A DNA stretch of 38,796 nt, taken from NCBI GenBank assembly GCA_009780345.1, contig WRAG01000023.1, forward strand, positions 1 through 38,796, in the 5' to 3' direction. Each line of letters opens with the position of its first letter. The stretch's first letter is position 1. Below the pieces are notes generated by a model that worked only from the letters and a program-made list of their open reading frames with translations, searched no databases and was not told where the DNA came from. This document shows positions 25,089 through 33,269 of the stretch, in pieces. The position numbers and the translations under genes are program-made. The stretch is from Oscillospiraceae bacterium. Its GTDB lineage: Bacteria; Bacillota; Clostridia; Monoglobales; WRAG01.

Positions 25089-25486
25089 TGGAAAAACTAC
25101 TTTTACGCCCGCACCACGGCTTGTGCGTTATCCTATTCGATGAAGAAGGACACAGCGCGCCGTACATCTCAATCATGCGGAAGATTATTGAAAATTTGCG
25201 CGATAACCCTAAAACCAAAGTGATTTTGTGCCGCGAACTTGACGTTATCTGCGGCAGCTGCTCGCACAATGCCGGCTCCAACTGCGGAAAAGCCGACGAA
25301 GTTATCCTTTCGGACGATAAAACATTATCCTATTGCGAATTAGAGTTCGGAAGCCGGCTCAATTGGGAAGATTTTCGCCAAACGCTGATTGACGAGATTA
25401 TCAGCAAGGATTTATTACTCGACGCCTGCGAAGGTTGCGACTATCTCAATCGGTGCAGGCAAGCCTGCGCCTTTTCCGCGCTGTAA
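25085..25486 (+). CDS. DUF1284 cysteine-rich protein
   Basis: A soluble protein of 133 residues with the DUF1284 opening LLLRPHHGLCVILFDEEGHS and many cysteines, among them CGSCSHNAGSNCG, YCELEF, and CEGCDYLNRC followed by RQAC. The cysteines could bind an iron-sulphur cluster or zinc; the function is not known to me. It overlaps the bioY stop (ATGA), with AGGAGGAAATC ahead, so it belongs to the BirA-controlled unit. That pairing hints at a biotin-related role, as inference only. A bidirectional terminator follows. Confidence 0.85.
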   Translation: MMEKLLLRPHHGLCVILFDEEGHSAPYISIMRKIIENLRDNPKTKVILCRELDVICGSCSHNAGSNCGKADEVILSDDKTLSYCELEFGSRLNWEDFRQTLIDEIISKDLLLDACEGCDYLNRCRQACAFSAL

Positions 25487-25543
25487 TATCTTCGAACAAT
25501 TTCCGCGAGACATCAAATTCTTATTGCAATTCCACATAAGCTA

Positions 25544-25578
25544 AAAACAGCCTTGAGTATAATACTCAAGGCTGTTTT
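25544..25578. terminator. Bidirectional intrinsic terminator
   Basis: AAAACAGCCTTGAGTAT and its exact complement are separated by a single base and flanked by A and T runs. It lies between the convergent DUF1284 (+) and membrane protein (-) genes. Confidence 0.9.
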
Positions 25579-25584
25579 GTAGTG

Positions 25585-26196
25585 TTAATACTGATTTTCA
25601 TCGTTTTGCTGATTTTCGTCGGTAGGAATTGCGGTAGCCTCCGCCTCGCCTGAAGCAATGTCGTTTAACGCAGTTTGCGTTTCAGTCGCCTCGGCCTCTT
25701 GCTTCGCGGCGTCTACCGCGGCTTGCACCTCCGCCGCCGGAATGCGCAACAATTTTCCCCAGGCGGCAGTGCCTATAATCAAGTAATATAAAATCCATCC
25801 GCTGAAAGCAAGATTAATTATTAAAGTTCCATCAAATCCGCCAAACAATATAAGAATCAAAAATACCAACGCGTCGATACCGAAAACGATCAACGATATT
25901 AGCATAAAAACTCGGAACCGCTTAGATAACAACCAAAACACAAAGTATAAAAGCGCGCCCCCAAAAGCCAAAATGATTCCGACAACGTAAATGGCATTCC
26001 CGTAATAGAATGAAAGCTCTTGAGTAAAATGAAGAATCAGCATCGGCACAGTTGCGGAAAAGAAGAAATGCCAATCAACGTTAAAAACAATAAGCAATAA
26101 ATTTACCAAGGTAAAAGCAACAACCGCTAGCAGATTCCCTCTTGCTCTGTAAAAATTCCGTGCATACTTTTTGATGTCTACATTATTATTCATCAT
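25585..26196 (-). CDS. Hypothetical membrane protein with acidic tail
   Basis: I do not recognise this 203-residue protein. Residues 1-18 are basic and Asn-rich, about five hydrophobic segments follow to residue 150, and the C-terminal 50 residues are soluble, Ala/Glu/Gln-rich and end DENQQNDENQY, probably a flexible cytoplasmic tail. The first ATG is chosen because GGAGG lies eight bases ahead. It starts 18 bases after aqpZ, so the two are probably one transcript, ended by the terminator at 25544. Confidence 0.75.
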   Translation of the reverse strand: MMNNNVDIKKYARNFYRARGNLLAVVAFTLVNLLLIVFNVDWHFFFSATVPMLILHFTQELSFYYGNAIYVVGIILAFGGALLYFVFWLLSKRFRVFMLISLIVFGIDALVFLILILFGGFDGTLIINLAFSGWILYYLIIGTAAWGKLLRIPAAEVQAAVDAAKQEAEATETQTALNDIASGEAEATAIPTDENQQNDENQY

Positions 26197-26214
26197 GTTA
26201 AAATCCTCCGGTTA

Positions 26215-26898
26215 TTATGCAATTTCTTCTTTTTTGCTTGAAATAAGCTTAAACAGGCAAACAGCGATAACCGCGCCAACAAGCGGCGCCGCGATAAACA
26301 CCCAAACGTTGCTTAAACTTTCGCCGCCCGCGAAAATCGCCGGACCAAGGCTTCGCGCGGGATTAACAGATGTTCCGGTCAGCGGAATTCCAACAATATG
26401 AACAAACGCAAGCGTCAAACCGATTACGATACCCGCAACATTCTTCTTGCCCGCGTCAGACGTAACCCCAAGAATCGCGAACACAAAAATCGCGGTCAGT
26501 ATAACTTCGACAACGAACGAACCGGTTATACCAATGTTTAGGGCGGTGTTCGCGCCCAGCGCGTGCGTTTGGTCAGCAACGCCAAGATGAACGATAAGCA
26601 TTAGCAAAGCCGCTCCCGCTATCGCTCCCGCAAACTGCGCCACGATGTAGCCGATAAAATCTTTCACGTCAATCTTTTTGTTGATAAGCATTGCAAGCGA
26701 AACCGCCGGATTGACATGACAACCGGAAATGTTTCCGATTACATACGCCGTTGCCACAATCGCAAGACCGAACGCCAACGCAACCGCCAAATGCCCACCG
26801 CCAACCGCGGCGCCCAATACAACCGCGCTTCCGCAACCCATAAATACGAGAATCATCGTGCCAATAAACTCCGCCGAGTATTTTTTAATACTTACCAT
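26215..26898 (-). CDS. aqpZ: Aquaporin Z-type water channel
   Basis: Six-segment MIP channel of 227 residues. Both pore motifs are intact: NPA at 63-65 (GCHVNPAVSLA) and NPA at 179-181 (GTSVNPARSLGPA). The selectivity filter residues H167 and R182, with a small residue before the second NPA, point to a water rather than glycerol channel. GGAGGGGTAAAC precedes the start. The membrane protein gene that follows is probably cotranscribed. Confidence 0.93.
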   Translation of the reverse strand: MVSIKKYSAEFIGTMILVFMGCGSAVVLGAAVGGGHLAVALAFGLAIVATAYVIGNISGCHVNPAVSLAMLINKKIDVKDFIGYIVAQFAGAIAGAALLMLIVHLGVADQTHALGANTALNIGITGSFVVEVILTAIFVFAILGVTSDAGKKNVAGIVIGLTLAFVHIVGIPLTGTSVNPARSLGPAIFAGGESLSNVWVFIAAPLVGAVIAVCLFKLISSKKEEIA

Positions 26899-26955
26899 GT
26901 TTACCCCTCCTATATTAGCAAATCATTTTATTAGTTGTCTCATTGTATTCTATAT

Positions 26956-27699
26956 TTACGCCCTGTTTTTTAAAGTATCAGTCCATTCATCATGATAAGT
27001 TGCGTCGCACCATATGTTTTCCATCAATGAATATATTTCTCTTCCGGCTCTTGTAAGCGTATAAATTTCAAGAGATACAAATTTATATATGGGCATATCA
27101 ATGGATGCAATAATATTCGTATTAGAACATACAAAATTTTCAATTATTCCGGTTTCTTTAGTTTTTAGGTCGCAAAACACGTTTGAAGTATAAGAAATCA
27201 GACCCGCTTCATTAAGTAAAAGCACATCATCCAAAGGGAAATATTTGCAAATAGCATTACTAGGCAAAAAATAGTCGTTGTTAGATTCTTGCACTATCAC
27301 ATAGTTTGCGGCTCTTTTAAAAACTTCTGCTTCTTTTTGAGTCATTTGTTTTAATATCGCAAGTGTTTTTAAAGAAAAAGATCCCGGCTTTTCGCTTTCT
27401 CCTGCTAAGGCTTTTGCCCAAATATTTTGGAAATCCTCATCTTCTTCAAGAGAAGCTCCATCCATAAACTCAACAAGAAACTTAGAAGGGATCACTTTTA
27501 ATGAAGCTTCAGCCCCATGTTTCTCTGCATATGCACGAGCTTTTCCAATCACTTTCGCTGCATTTGTCCAACGTCAATAAGCTATGCGATCACCTATAAG
27601 GCCGGGAAGATTATGTTTTGAAATTTTTGATATGAAATCGTAATCATCTTTATTGAGATCTACAGAAACAGCATTATCCGATAGAGACAGCTTGCCCAT
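26956..27699 (-). pseudogene. DUF2806 protein interrupted by an in-frame TGA
   Basis: Reading starts at 27699 (MGKLSLSDNAVSVDLN) after AGGAGGGAAAT. It reaches a TGA at codon 42 (27574-27576) in DRIAY-stop-RWTNAAKVIGKARA, then continues in the same frame to 26956, giving 239 residues if the stop is read through. The rest is typical of DUF2806: FMDGASLEEDEDFQNIWAKA, LKTLAILKQMTQKEAEVFKR and a C-terminal ALTRAG-like winged-helix stretch (LEIYTLTRAGREIYSLM). The TGA may derive from TGG (Trp). No other lesion is visible and the gene is AT-rich. It lies 40 bases downstream of tRNA-Ser. Possible readings are recent loss, sequencing error or readthrough. Confidence 0.8.
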
Positions 27700-27739
27700 A
27701 TTTCCCTCCTTAATTAATATGCTTTGTTTCAAGAAACTT

Positions 27740-27825
27740 TGGCGGAAATGAGAGGATTCGAACCTCCGGTGCTTTCGCACACACGCTTTCCAAGCGTGCA
27801 CCTTAAACCACTCGGACACATTTCC
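27740..27825 (-). tRNA. tRNA-Ser (anticodon GGA)
   Basis: An 86-base class II tRNA with encoded CCA. The acceptor GGAAATG pairs with CATTTCC, the anticodon stem-loop is GCACGC-TTGGAAA-GCGTGT, the long variable arm is GTGC-GAAA-GCAC, and the T arm is GGAGGTTCGAATCCTCT. The anticodon GGA reads UCC and UCU. Confidence 0.97.
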
Positions 27826-28004
27826 ACGTCGCGGCAAACTGCGCTCTGTTCATTTTCGAGCAAAAACCGCTCGAAAAGCTCACGCGCTTCGTTGCCGCTC
27901 CTCTTTCCCAAAACGTCCTCTGCGTTGGGACGTTTTGGGAGCCCTAAGTCTTGCCGCAAAGCGCGGCAAGTTTTATTTCAAAATCAATCTTACTTTATCA
28001 CCCA
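27826..28004. repeat. Cluster of three perfect hairpins upstream of tRNA-Ser
   Basis: No credible gene. Stems: TTTTCGAGC/GCTCGAAAA (27853-27877), CCCAAAACGTCC/GGACGTTTTGGG (27907-27939) and CTTGCCGC/GCGGCAAG (27950-27970). None is followed by a clear T-run, so they are not ordinary terminators. On the minus strand GCGGCAA and TTGCCGC near the ends of the first hairpin could form an outer stem around it. They resemble the hairpins of the repeat tracts but share no block with them that I can see. Confidence 0.6.
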
Positions 28005-28301
28005 TCAAATATCATCAAACATTGTTCGAAATTGCTCTGTCATTTTTTCTATTGCGTCGGGTATTTCGTTTGATACAGGTGCGGGCGAACCGCAATATTC
28101 ACACTGAGCGACGTTTTGGTTATTCCCTTGGCATCTCTCGCAAGCCCACGCTCTATTAAGCGGATTCATCGCTTCCATCATTTGGTTTTGTTGCACCTGA
28201 ATTGACTTGTGAAAACTTTTATACATAACAATTCCGGCAATAACGACACCGAAAGTGCAAATGACAGCCACAATTATCCATATAATGAAATTCATCCCCA
28301 T
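28005..28301 (-). CDS. Small membrane protein with C-terminal zinc ribbon
   Basis: About 98 residues. One N-terminal membrane segment (FIIWIIVAVICTFGVVIAGI) is followed by a Gln/Met-rich linker and a zinc-ribbon-like knuckle C-x2-C-x9-C-x2-C (CERC then CEYC), then an acidic tail. No family is recognised. The start is uncertain among three close codons (28310 GTG, 28301 ATG, 28295 ATG); 28301 has AGGCAGG at a fair distance. It lies just downstream of serA on the same strand and may be cotranscribed. Confidence 0.7.
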   Translation of the reverse strand: MGMNFIIWIIVAVICTFGVVIAGIVMYKSFHKSIQVQQNQMMEAMNPLNRAWACERCQGNNQNVAQCEYCGSPAPVSNEIPDAIEKMTEQFRTMFDDI

Positions 28302-28331
28302 GCCAAACACCTGCCTTTTTTATGGCTTCAC

Positions 28332-29498
28332 TTATTTTATCACCCTAACACGCACAATCCCGTCGATAGTTTCAAGTTCTTTCACAATATCGTCGCCCAC
28401 GTTACCATCAATAATATCAAGCACCGTGTATGCGTAATCTTTCTTACTTTTGTTCATCATATTTTCGATATTAACGCCCTTGCTCGCGAATTTGTCGGAA
28501 ATTTGCGTCAACAACCCCGGCGCGTTCTTGTGAATCACCGTCACCCGCGTGCCAATCACCTTTCCTAAATCACAATCGGGGAAATTCACCGAATTTTTGA
28601 TATTTCCGTTTTCGATGAAATCTTTAAGTTCCTGAACCGCCATAACCGCGCAGTTATCCTCGCTCTCCGGCGTTGACGCGCCAAGATGCGGAATCGCAAT
28701 GATTTTCTCGCAATTCAACATATCCTCGGTTGGAAAATCAGTTACGTAGCAGTCGATAATCCCGCTGTCTATCGCCGCTTTAAGGTCGGCATTGTCAACC
28801 AGCTCGCCACGCGAGAAGTTTAGCAAACGAACGCCTTTTTTCATTTGCGAAAACGCCTCGGAATTGAACATTCCTTTCGTTTCAGGCGTAAGCGGCATGT
28901 GAAGCGAAATGTAATCGCACTCTTCAAGCACGCTTTTTAAATCAGTAGCCTTTTTCACCGCGCGAGAGAGTTCCCACGCCGCGTCAACCGAAATATACGG
29001 ATCGTATCCGATAACGTTCATATGTAAGTTTCGCGCGACGTTCGCGACAAGTCTGCCAATCGCGCCAAGTCCGATAATTCCGATAGTTTTCCCTTGAATT
29101 TCCGGTCCCGCAAAATCTGATTTGCCTTTTTCAACAAGTTTCGGAACTTCATCGCCTTTGCCGTCCAAAGTTTTCGCCCATTCAATCGCCGGAGCGATTT
29201 TGCGTGACGACAGTAAAAGTCCCGCGATACAAAGCTCTTTCACCGCATTCGCGTTCGCGCCCGGAGTGTTAAACACAACGATTCCGGTTTCAGAACATTT
29301 GTCAATCGGGATATTGTTAACTCCCGCGCCCGCCCGCGCAACCGCAAGCACCGATTGCGGAATTTCCATATCGTGCATTGACGCGCTTCGCAGGATAATT
29401 CCGCACGGGTTCGCGACCTCGTCGCCGCAAGAGTAGTTGCCGCCGAATTCGTCAAGTCCAATTTTCGCGATTTTGTTAAGTGTTTGAATATTTTTCAT
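28332..29498 (-). CDS. serA: D-3-phosphoglycerate dehydrogenase
   Basis: First step of serine synthesis, oxidising 3-phosphoglycerate with NAD. The 388-residue product is the short ACT-containing form. ARAGAGVNNIPIDKCSETGI lies in the substrate domain, the NAD motif GLGAIG is at 143-148, catalytic R230 lies in NFSRGELVDNADL, E259 and H271 (HLGAST) complete the active site, and an ACT domain fills about 317-388, implying feedback control by serine. It follows the lipoprotein gene by 28 bases. The serC gene is upstream, separated by the lipoprotein and repeat tract R4. Confidence 0.96.
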   Translation of the reverse strand: MKNIQTLNKIAKIGLDEFGGNYSCGDEVANPCGIILRSASMHDMEIPQSVLAVARAGAGVNNIPIDKCSETGIVVFNTPGANANAVKELCIAGLLLSSRKIAPAIEWAKTLDGKGDEVPKLVEKGKSDFAGPEIQGKTIGIIGLGAIGRLVANVARNLHMNVIGYDPYISVDAAWELSRAVKKATDLKSVLEECDYISLHMPLTPETKGMFNSEAFSQMKKGVRLLNFSRGELVDNADLKAAIDSGIIDCYVTDFPTEDMLNCEKIIAIPHLGASTPESEDNCAVMAVQELKDFIENGNIKNSVNFPDCDLGKVIGTRVTVIHKNAPGLLTQISDKFASKGVNIENMMNKSKKDYAYTVLDIIDGNVGDDIVKELETIDGIVRVRVIK

Positions 29499-29526
29499 AA
29501 TATATCATTCCTTTTTCAAAGATTTT

Positions 29527-29994
29527 CTAATCATCTATCCGTGTCAAAGCCCACCAAATGTCTTCAAGCCCTGTGATTTCATATCTGATATAATCATCGT
29601 AGAATGTTAAAGTGATTTCTTGTCCAATCGGCTCGCCGGCATCAGACATTATCACGTTGGGAGCCGTAATTTGATTATTCACAATTTGCCTTGTAATTTC
29701 AGACGATGTGGTGTTAAATTCAGGGTCAATGCTTGAAATGTTTTCAAAATAGAACGAAATCACGTCGTTCTGAACATCGGTAATCACTACCGTTTGAGTA
29801 ACTGCAATCGCGTAACCCTGCCAAGTTCCGATAAGGTGCGAATAGTCAGCCGTTTCGCCATTGTCGATTTCGCCGTTTCCGTTCACATACTCGCCGTTCG
29901 GAACGTCAATCGGTTCGTCCGGCGCGCCGCCGCAGCCGATTACGAATACTGATAGCATAGCTATCACTAAAATTAATAGTAATATTTTTTTCAT
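29527..29994 (-). CDS. Hypothetical lipoprotein
   Basis: A 155-residue exported lipoprotein with signal peptide KKILLLILVIAMLSVFVIGC and lipobox VIGC (Cys21). An acidic Gly/Asn linker follows, then a compact domain starting HLIGTWQGYAIAVTQTVVI and ending WWALTRIDD. The GTW start and alternating strands look like a small beta-barrel of lipocalin type, by pattern only. AAAGGAACG precedes the ATG. It is inserted between the two serine genes, which suggests insertion into an operon rather than a serine role. Confidence 0.8.
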   Translation of the reverse strand: MKKILLLILVIAMLSVFVIGCGGAPDEPIDVPNGEYVNGNGEIDNGETADYSHLIGTWQGYAIAVTQTVVITDVQNDVISFYFENISSIDPEFNTTSSEITRQIVNNQITAPNVIMSDAGEPIGQEITLTFYDDYIRYEITGLEDIWWALTRIDD

Positions 29995-30000
29995 TATATC

Positions 30001-30445
30001 GTTCCTTTCTTTGCACTTGCAGTGCGGGCTTTGTTTGGGCTTCGAAGCCCGTTAGTTTGATAAGGGTCAATCGTGACCCTTATCAATCCCCGAAAAACTT
30101 TTTCAGAAAAAGTTTTACCAAAAACGTATATCACCGCCTGCGACCCACGCACAAAACGCGCGGGTACCCCGCTTGGCGGAAATGATACCAAGCAAAACCG
30201 CTGACTTCGTTAGAACATGCGGCTTTTGCCGCCGTAGGTATTTGACTGAAAGGATATTGTTCGCAGTCCTCAATTAGCGGCGCGCTTTTAATAGCGCCAT
30301 AGCGCGTTTGCGCCGCAAGTTTTACTAAATTTTTTGTGAAAAAATTTTCGTGGATTGACAAGGACTTCGACAAGTCCTTGTCGCTCTGCGGCAGCAGCCG
30401 CACATATGCGCTTGTCAGCGCAAGACAGCCCGCGTCCGCTGGACG
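30001..30445 (-). repeat. Mosaic hairpin repeat tract R4
   Basis: Gene-free stretch between serC and the lipoprotein gene. The right part (about 30200-30440) is R1's left block in inverted orientation, including GACAAGGACT/AGTCCTTGTC (30357-30382). The left part (30059-30185) holds GATAAGGGT/ACCCTTATC, an A/T hairpin and a GGGTACCCCGCTTGGCGGAA segment that parallels R2 in forward orientation. Two blocks of opposite orientation thus sit in one tract. Small stems GGGCTTC/GAAGCCC and GCACT/AGTGC precede the lipoprotein start. Confidence 0.85.
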
Positions 30446-31522
30446 CTAATTATCCGCCTCAAATTTCTTCATAAACTCAACCAACGCAACAACGCCCTCT
30501 TTCGGCATTGCGTTGTAAATGCTCGCTCTCATTCCGCCGACGCTACGGTGTCCTTTAAGGTTGATAAACCCTGCCGCTTGCGCTTCTTTAACGAAGGCTT
30601 TATCTAAATCTTCATTGCCGGTAACAAACGGAATGTTCATCAATGACCTTGACGCGCCTTCGACAGTCGCCGAGAACATTTTCGAACGATCCAAATAATC
30701 GTATAAAATTCCCGCTTTTTCTTCATTCATCTTCTGAATCGCGGCAACGCCGCCCAAATTTTTGATCCATTCAAACACAAGCTTGCACACATATATTGTA
30801 TATGTCGGCGGCGTGTTATACATCGAATCATTTTCGGCATGCGTTTTGTATTGCAGCATTGTCGGCGTTCCCTCGATCGCGTCGCCAATCAAATCTTCAC
30901 GCATAATCGCAATAGTAACGCCCGCAGGCCCCATATTCTTCTGCGCGCCGGCGTAAATCAAGCCAAATTGGCTCACGTCATACACTTCCGATAATATATT
31001 CGACGACATATCCGCGATAAGCGGCACGTTGCCTACATCGGGAATTTCAGCAAAACGCGTGCCGTAAATAGTGTTGTTTGTAGTAATGTGGAAATAGTCG
31101 GCGTTCGGATTAAACGTAGACTTATCAAGCGTCGGAATATAGTTGAACGTTTTATCCTCGCTTGACGCAACTTTATTCACCTCAAGGAATTTTGAAGCCT
31201 CTTGCGCTGCTTTTTTCGCCCACATTCCGGTGATAACGTAATCGGCTTTGCCCGATTTCTTCAAATTCATCGGAATCATCGCGAATTGCGTTGACGCGCC
31301 GCCTTGGATAAACATAACCTTATAATTATCCGGAATTTGCATTATCTCGCGCAAAAGCGCCTCCGCCTCTTGGATAATCGGCTCGTAATCTTTACTTCTA
31401 TGGCTCATTTCCATAACCGATTGCCCGGAATTTTTGTAGCACAGCATATCAGCTTTGGCTTTCTCCAAAACTTCCACCGGCAACATCGACGGTCCCGCCG
31501 AGAAATTGTAAACTCTATTCAT
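30446..31522 (-). CDS. serC: Phosphoserine aminotransferase
   Basis: PLP enzyme that turns 3-phosphohydroxypyruvate and glutamate into phosphoserine, the step after SerA. The 358-residue product opens RVYNFSAGPSMLPVEVLEKA and has FIQGGASTQFAMIPMNL and IYAGAQKNMGPAGVT with Schiff-base lysine K195. The C-terminus GHRSVGGMRASIYNAMP binds substrate. The ATG at 31522 follows CGGAGGTGTAGAG; an earlier in-frame start would include that site. It has its own promoter and is followed by repeat tract R4. Confidence 0.96.
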   Translation of the reverse strand: MNRVYNFSAGPSMLPVEVLEKAKADMLCYKNSGQSVMEMSHRSKDYEPIIQEAEALLREIMQIPDNYKVMFIQGGASTQFAMIPMNLKKSGKADYVITGMWAKKAAQEASKFLEVNKVASSEDKTFNYIPTLDKSTFNPNADYFHITTNNTIYGTRFAEIPDVGNVPLIADMSSNILSEVYDVSQFGLIYAGAQKNMGPAGVTIAIMREDLIGDAIEGTPTMLQYKTHAENDSMYNTPPTYTIYVCKLVFEWIKNLGGVAAIQKMNEEKAGILYDYLDRSKMFSATVEGASRSLMNIPFVTGNEDLDKAFVKEAQAAGFINLKGHRSVGGMRASIYNAMPKEGVVALVEFMKKFEADN

Positions 31523-31554
31523 CTCTACACCTCCGCAATTTTCGTTCAACATAC

Positions 31555-31583
31555 AGTATACAATATATTAAATTTCTAGTCAA
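31555..31583 (-). promoter_or_regulatory. Promoter of serC
   Basis: On the minus strand TTGACT (31578-31583), a 17-bp spacer and TATACT (31555-31560). No T-box or other riboswitch is visible in the short leader. Confidence 0.85.
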
Positions 31584-31620
31584 TAGATTTGGAGAAATTT
31601 TCAAAAAACATATTGACATT

Positions 31621-31650
31621 AAAAAAGAGTGCCTTTCGACACTCTTTTTT
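31621..31650. terminator. Terminator after the binding-protein gene
   Basis: AAAAAAGAGTG and CACTCTTTTTT pair around an 8-base loop, with an A-run and T-run on either side. It follows the stop of the substrate-binding protein gene and precedes the serC promoter. Confidence 0.88.
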
Positions 31651-31658
31651 ATTCCTAT

Positions 31659-33263
31659 TTATTCTCCAACCCACAAATTCCCCACACCGCCAAACGCGTT
31701 GTGGAACAACGGCGTAGGAATACCATTGACCCGTGGATTATACAACAAAGTGAAATTTTTATAATACAACCCGATAAACGGCAAAGTGTCATGTATATGT
31801 TGCTGCAACGCATTATACGCGGTTGCGATGTCAATTTCCTCAGTCGCCGTCTGCGCGTCAGACAAAAGCCGATTAAACTCCCAATCTTGCAATCCAAACG
31901 GATTCGAGTTCACATTCAGCATAAAATCGAAATTCAAATCCGCCAAAATATTATATTCGCCTAAAAACATATCAAACCTGCGATTCGCGATATTTGACGT
32001 ATACTCGCTAAACGGCACGCTTTGAACATTCACCAAAATTCCCGCCTCTGCAAGATTTCGCTGTATCGAAACCGCAATCTGCTCGCGAACCGGATTATCC
32101 TCGTTCACTAAAATATCGAACTGCAATCGGCGATTCACGCCGCCGATTCGTTTGGTGAACCCTTCGCCGTCAAATTCCCAACCATCGTCAATAAGAATTT
32201 GCCTCGCCCGCTGCGGGCTAAACTCCGGCACATCAATGCGTGAATCATGCAATTTCCAATTCGGATTTACAGGCGTAAACGACGGAACCGCGCGGGAAAG
32301 AAGCACGTTTCGTACTATCGCTTGATAGTTAATCGAATGCGCAATCGCTTGCCGCACAGGAAGTTCGCGCAACACCGGATTCGCATGGTTGAATCCTAAA
32401 AAATTAAACCGATTTGTGGGAATCTCAACATACCCAACCTGCGCCGTGCTAACCGTTCGCCCCCAATGAACATCGTGACTGACAAGCATATCGATTTCCA
32501 ACGCTGAAAACATAAACGGCGCGGCATTTTGGTCGGGCGGCAAAAGCGCGACACGAACGCGGTCAACGTATATATCCCCGCCATGCCAATTCGGATTTTT
32601 CGTCAAAATCAAAGTTTCGTAATCAAGCGGCGGATAATACGAAAACGCGCCGGTTCCAAGCGGCACATACGTTTGCGAGTTATGCCGCGCGGCATTGTGC
32701 CTAATAATCGGGAAATACAAAAGATTCACAAAGTTCGATCGTGCGTGGGATAGCCTAAACTCAACCGTATGCTCGTCCACCACCGTCACTCTTGAAATAT
32801 TTTCGATATTTTGATAATAAACGCCGTTCCTGCCGATCGCGCGAATGGAATTAACGGTAAACTCAACATCCCGAGCGATAAACGGCTCGCCGTCGTGCCA
32901 CGTTACGTTAGGGTTCAGCGTCAAAGTCCACGTTCGAGCGTCGCTTGACACGGTCCAACTTTCCGCAAGGTTCGGCGCGGGCGTCATATCCGCCTGAACA
33001 TTCACAAGCGAGTCGAAAATAAGGTTAAAAATCTGAATATGCGACTCATTCGTGGTGATAAGCGGACACCAAATATCGGTGCTACTCATAGACAACACAA
33101 TTTCGCCGCCGTGAACAGGGTCAAGCGGTTGCGCGGGCGTATCTGTGCCGCCGGTTTCGCCGTTTCCCGTTTCATCCCCGCCGCCAAACACGAAAACTGC
33201 AACAGCTACGCCCGCCGCAAGTATCGCGAGTATTAAGATTGTAATAAGAACTTTTTTTAGCAT
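31659..33263 (-). CDS. Extracellular substrate-binding protein, peptide/nickel ABC family (SBP_bac_5)
   Basis: A 534-residue family 5 binding protein. Residues 1-28 form an uncleaved-looking hydrophobic anchor without a lipobox cysteine, followed by an acidic Gly/Thr linker (GGGDETGNGETGGTDT). The binding domain has the family signature PNLAESWTVSSDARTWTLTL followed by NPNVTWHDGEPFIARDVEFT, then LVSHDVHWG and VRQAIAHSINYQAIV. It should capture peptides or a similar ligand outside the cell. No permease or ATPase genes are nearby, so it is an orphan that either serves a transporter elsewhere or has a sensing role. AAAGGTGAAATT precedes the ATG. Confidence 0.9.
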   Translation of the reverse strand: MLKKVLITILILAILAAGVAVAVFVFGGGDETGNGETGGTDTPAQPLDPVHGGEIVLSMSSTDIWCPLITTNESHIQIFNLIFDSLVNVQADMTPAPNLAESWTVSSDARTWTLTLNPNVTWHDGEPFIARDVEFTVNSIRAIGRNGVYYQNIENISRVTVVDEHTVEFRLSHARSNFVNLLYFPIIRHNAARHNSQTYVPLGTGAFSYYPPLDYETLILTKNPNWHGGDIYVDRVRVALLPPDQNAAPFMFSALEIDMLVSHDVHWGRTVSTAQVGYVEIPTNRFNFLGFNHANPVLRELPVRQAIAHSINYQAIVRNVLLSRAVPSFTPVNPNWKLHDSRIDVPEFSPQRARQILIDDGWEFDGEGFTKRIGGVNRRLQFDILVNEDNPVREQIAVSIQRNLAEAGILVNVQSVPFSEYTSNIANRRFDMFLGEYNILADLNFDFMLNVNSNPFGLQDWEFNRLLSDAQTATEEIDIATAYNALQQHIHDTLPFIGLYYKNFTLLYNPRVNGIPTPLFHNAFGGVGNLWVGE

Positions 33264-33269
33264 AATTTC

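Noticed and set aside
10433-27699. Alternative genetic code with TGA as tryptophan
   Set aside because: Two genes have in-frame TGA, but TGA is the normal stop of the XRE gene, sigH and bioY in overlapping ATGA/TGATG junctions, and Trp is encoded by TGG throughout.
27729-27959. Minus-strand frame of 76 codons overlapping tRNA-Ser
   Set aside because: It runs through the whole tRNA gene and three hairpins and has no ribosome binding site. The same applies to extending the DUF2806 gene upstream to 27837.
31522-31660. T-box or riboswitch ahead of serC
   Set aside because: The leader is too short, and no T-box sequence or aptamer-like fold is visible.
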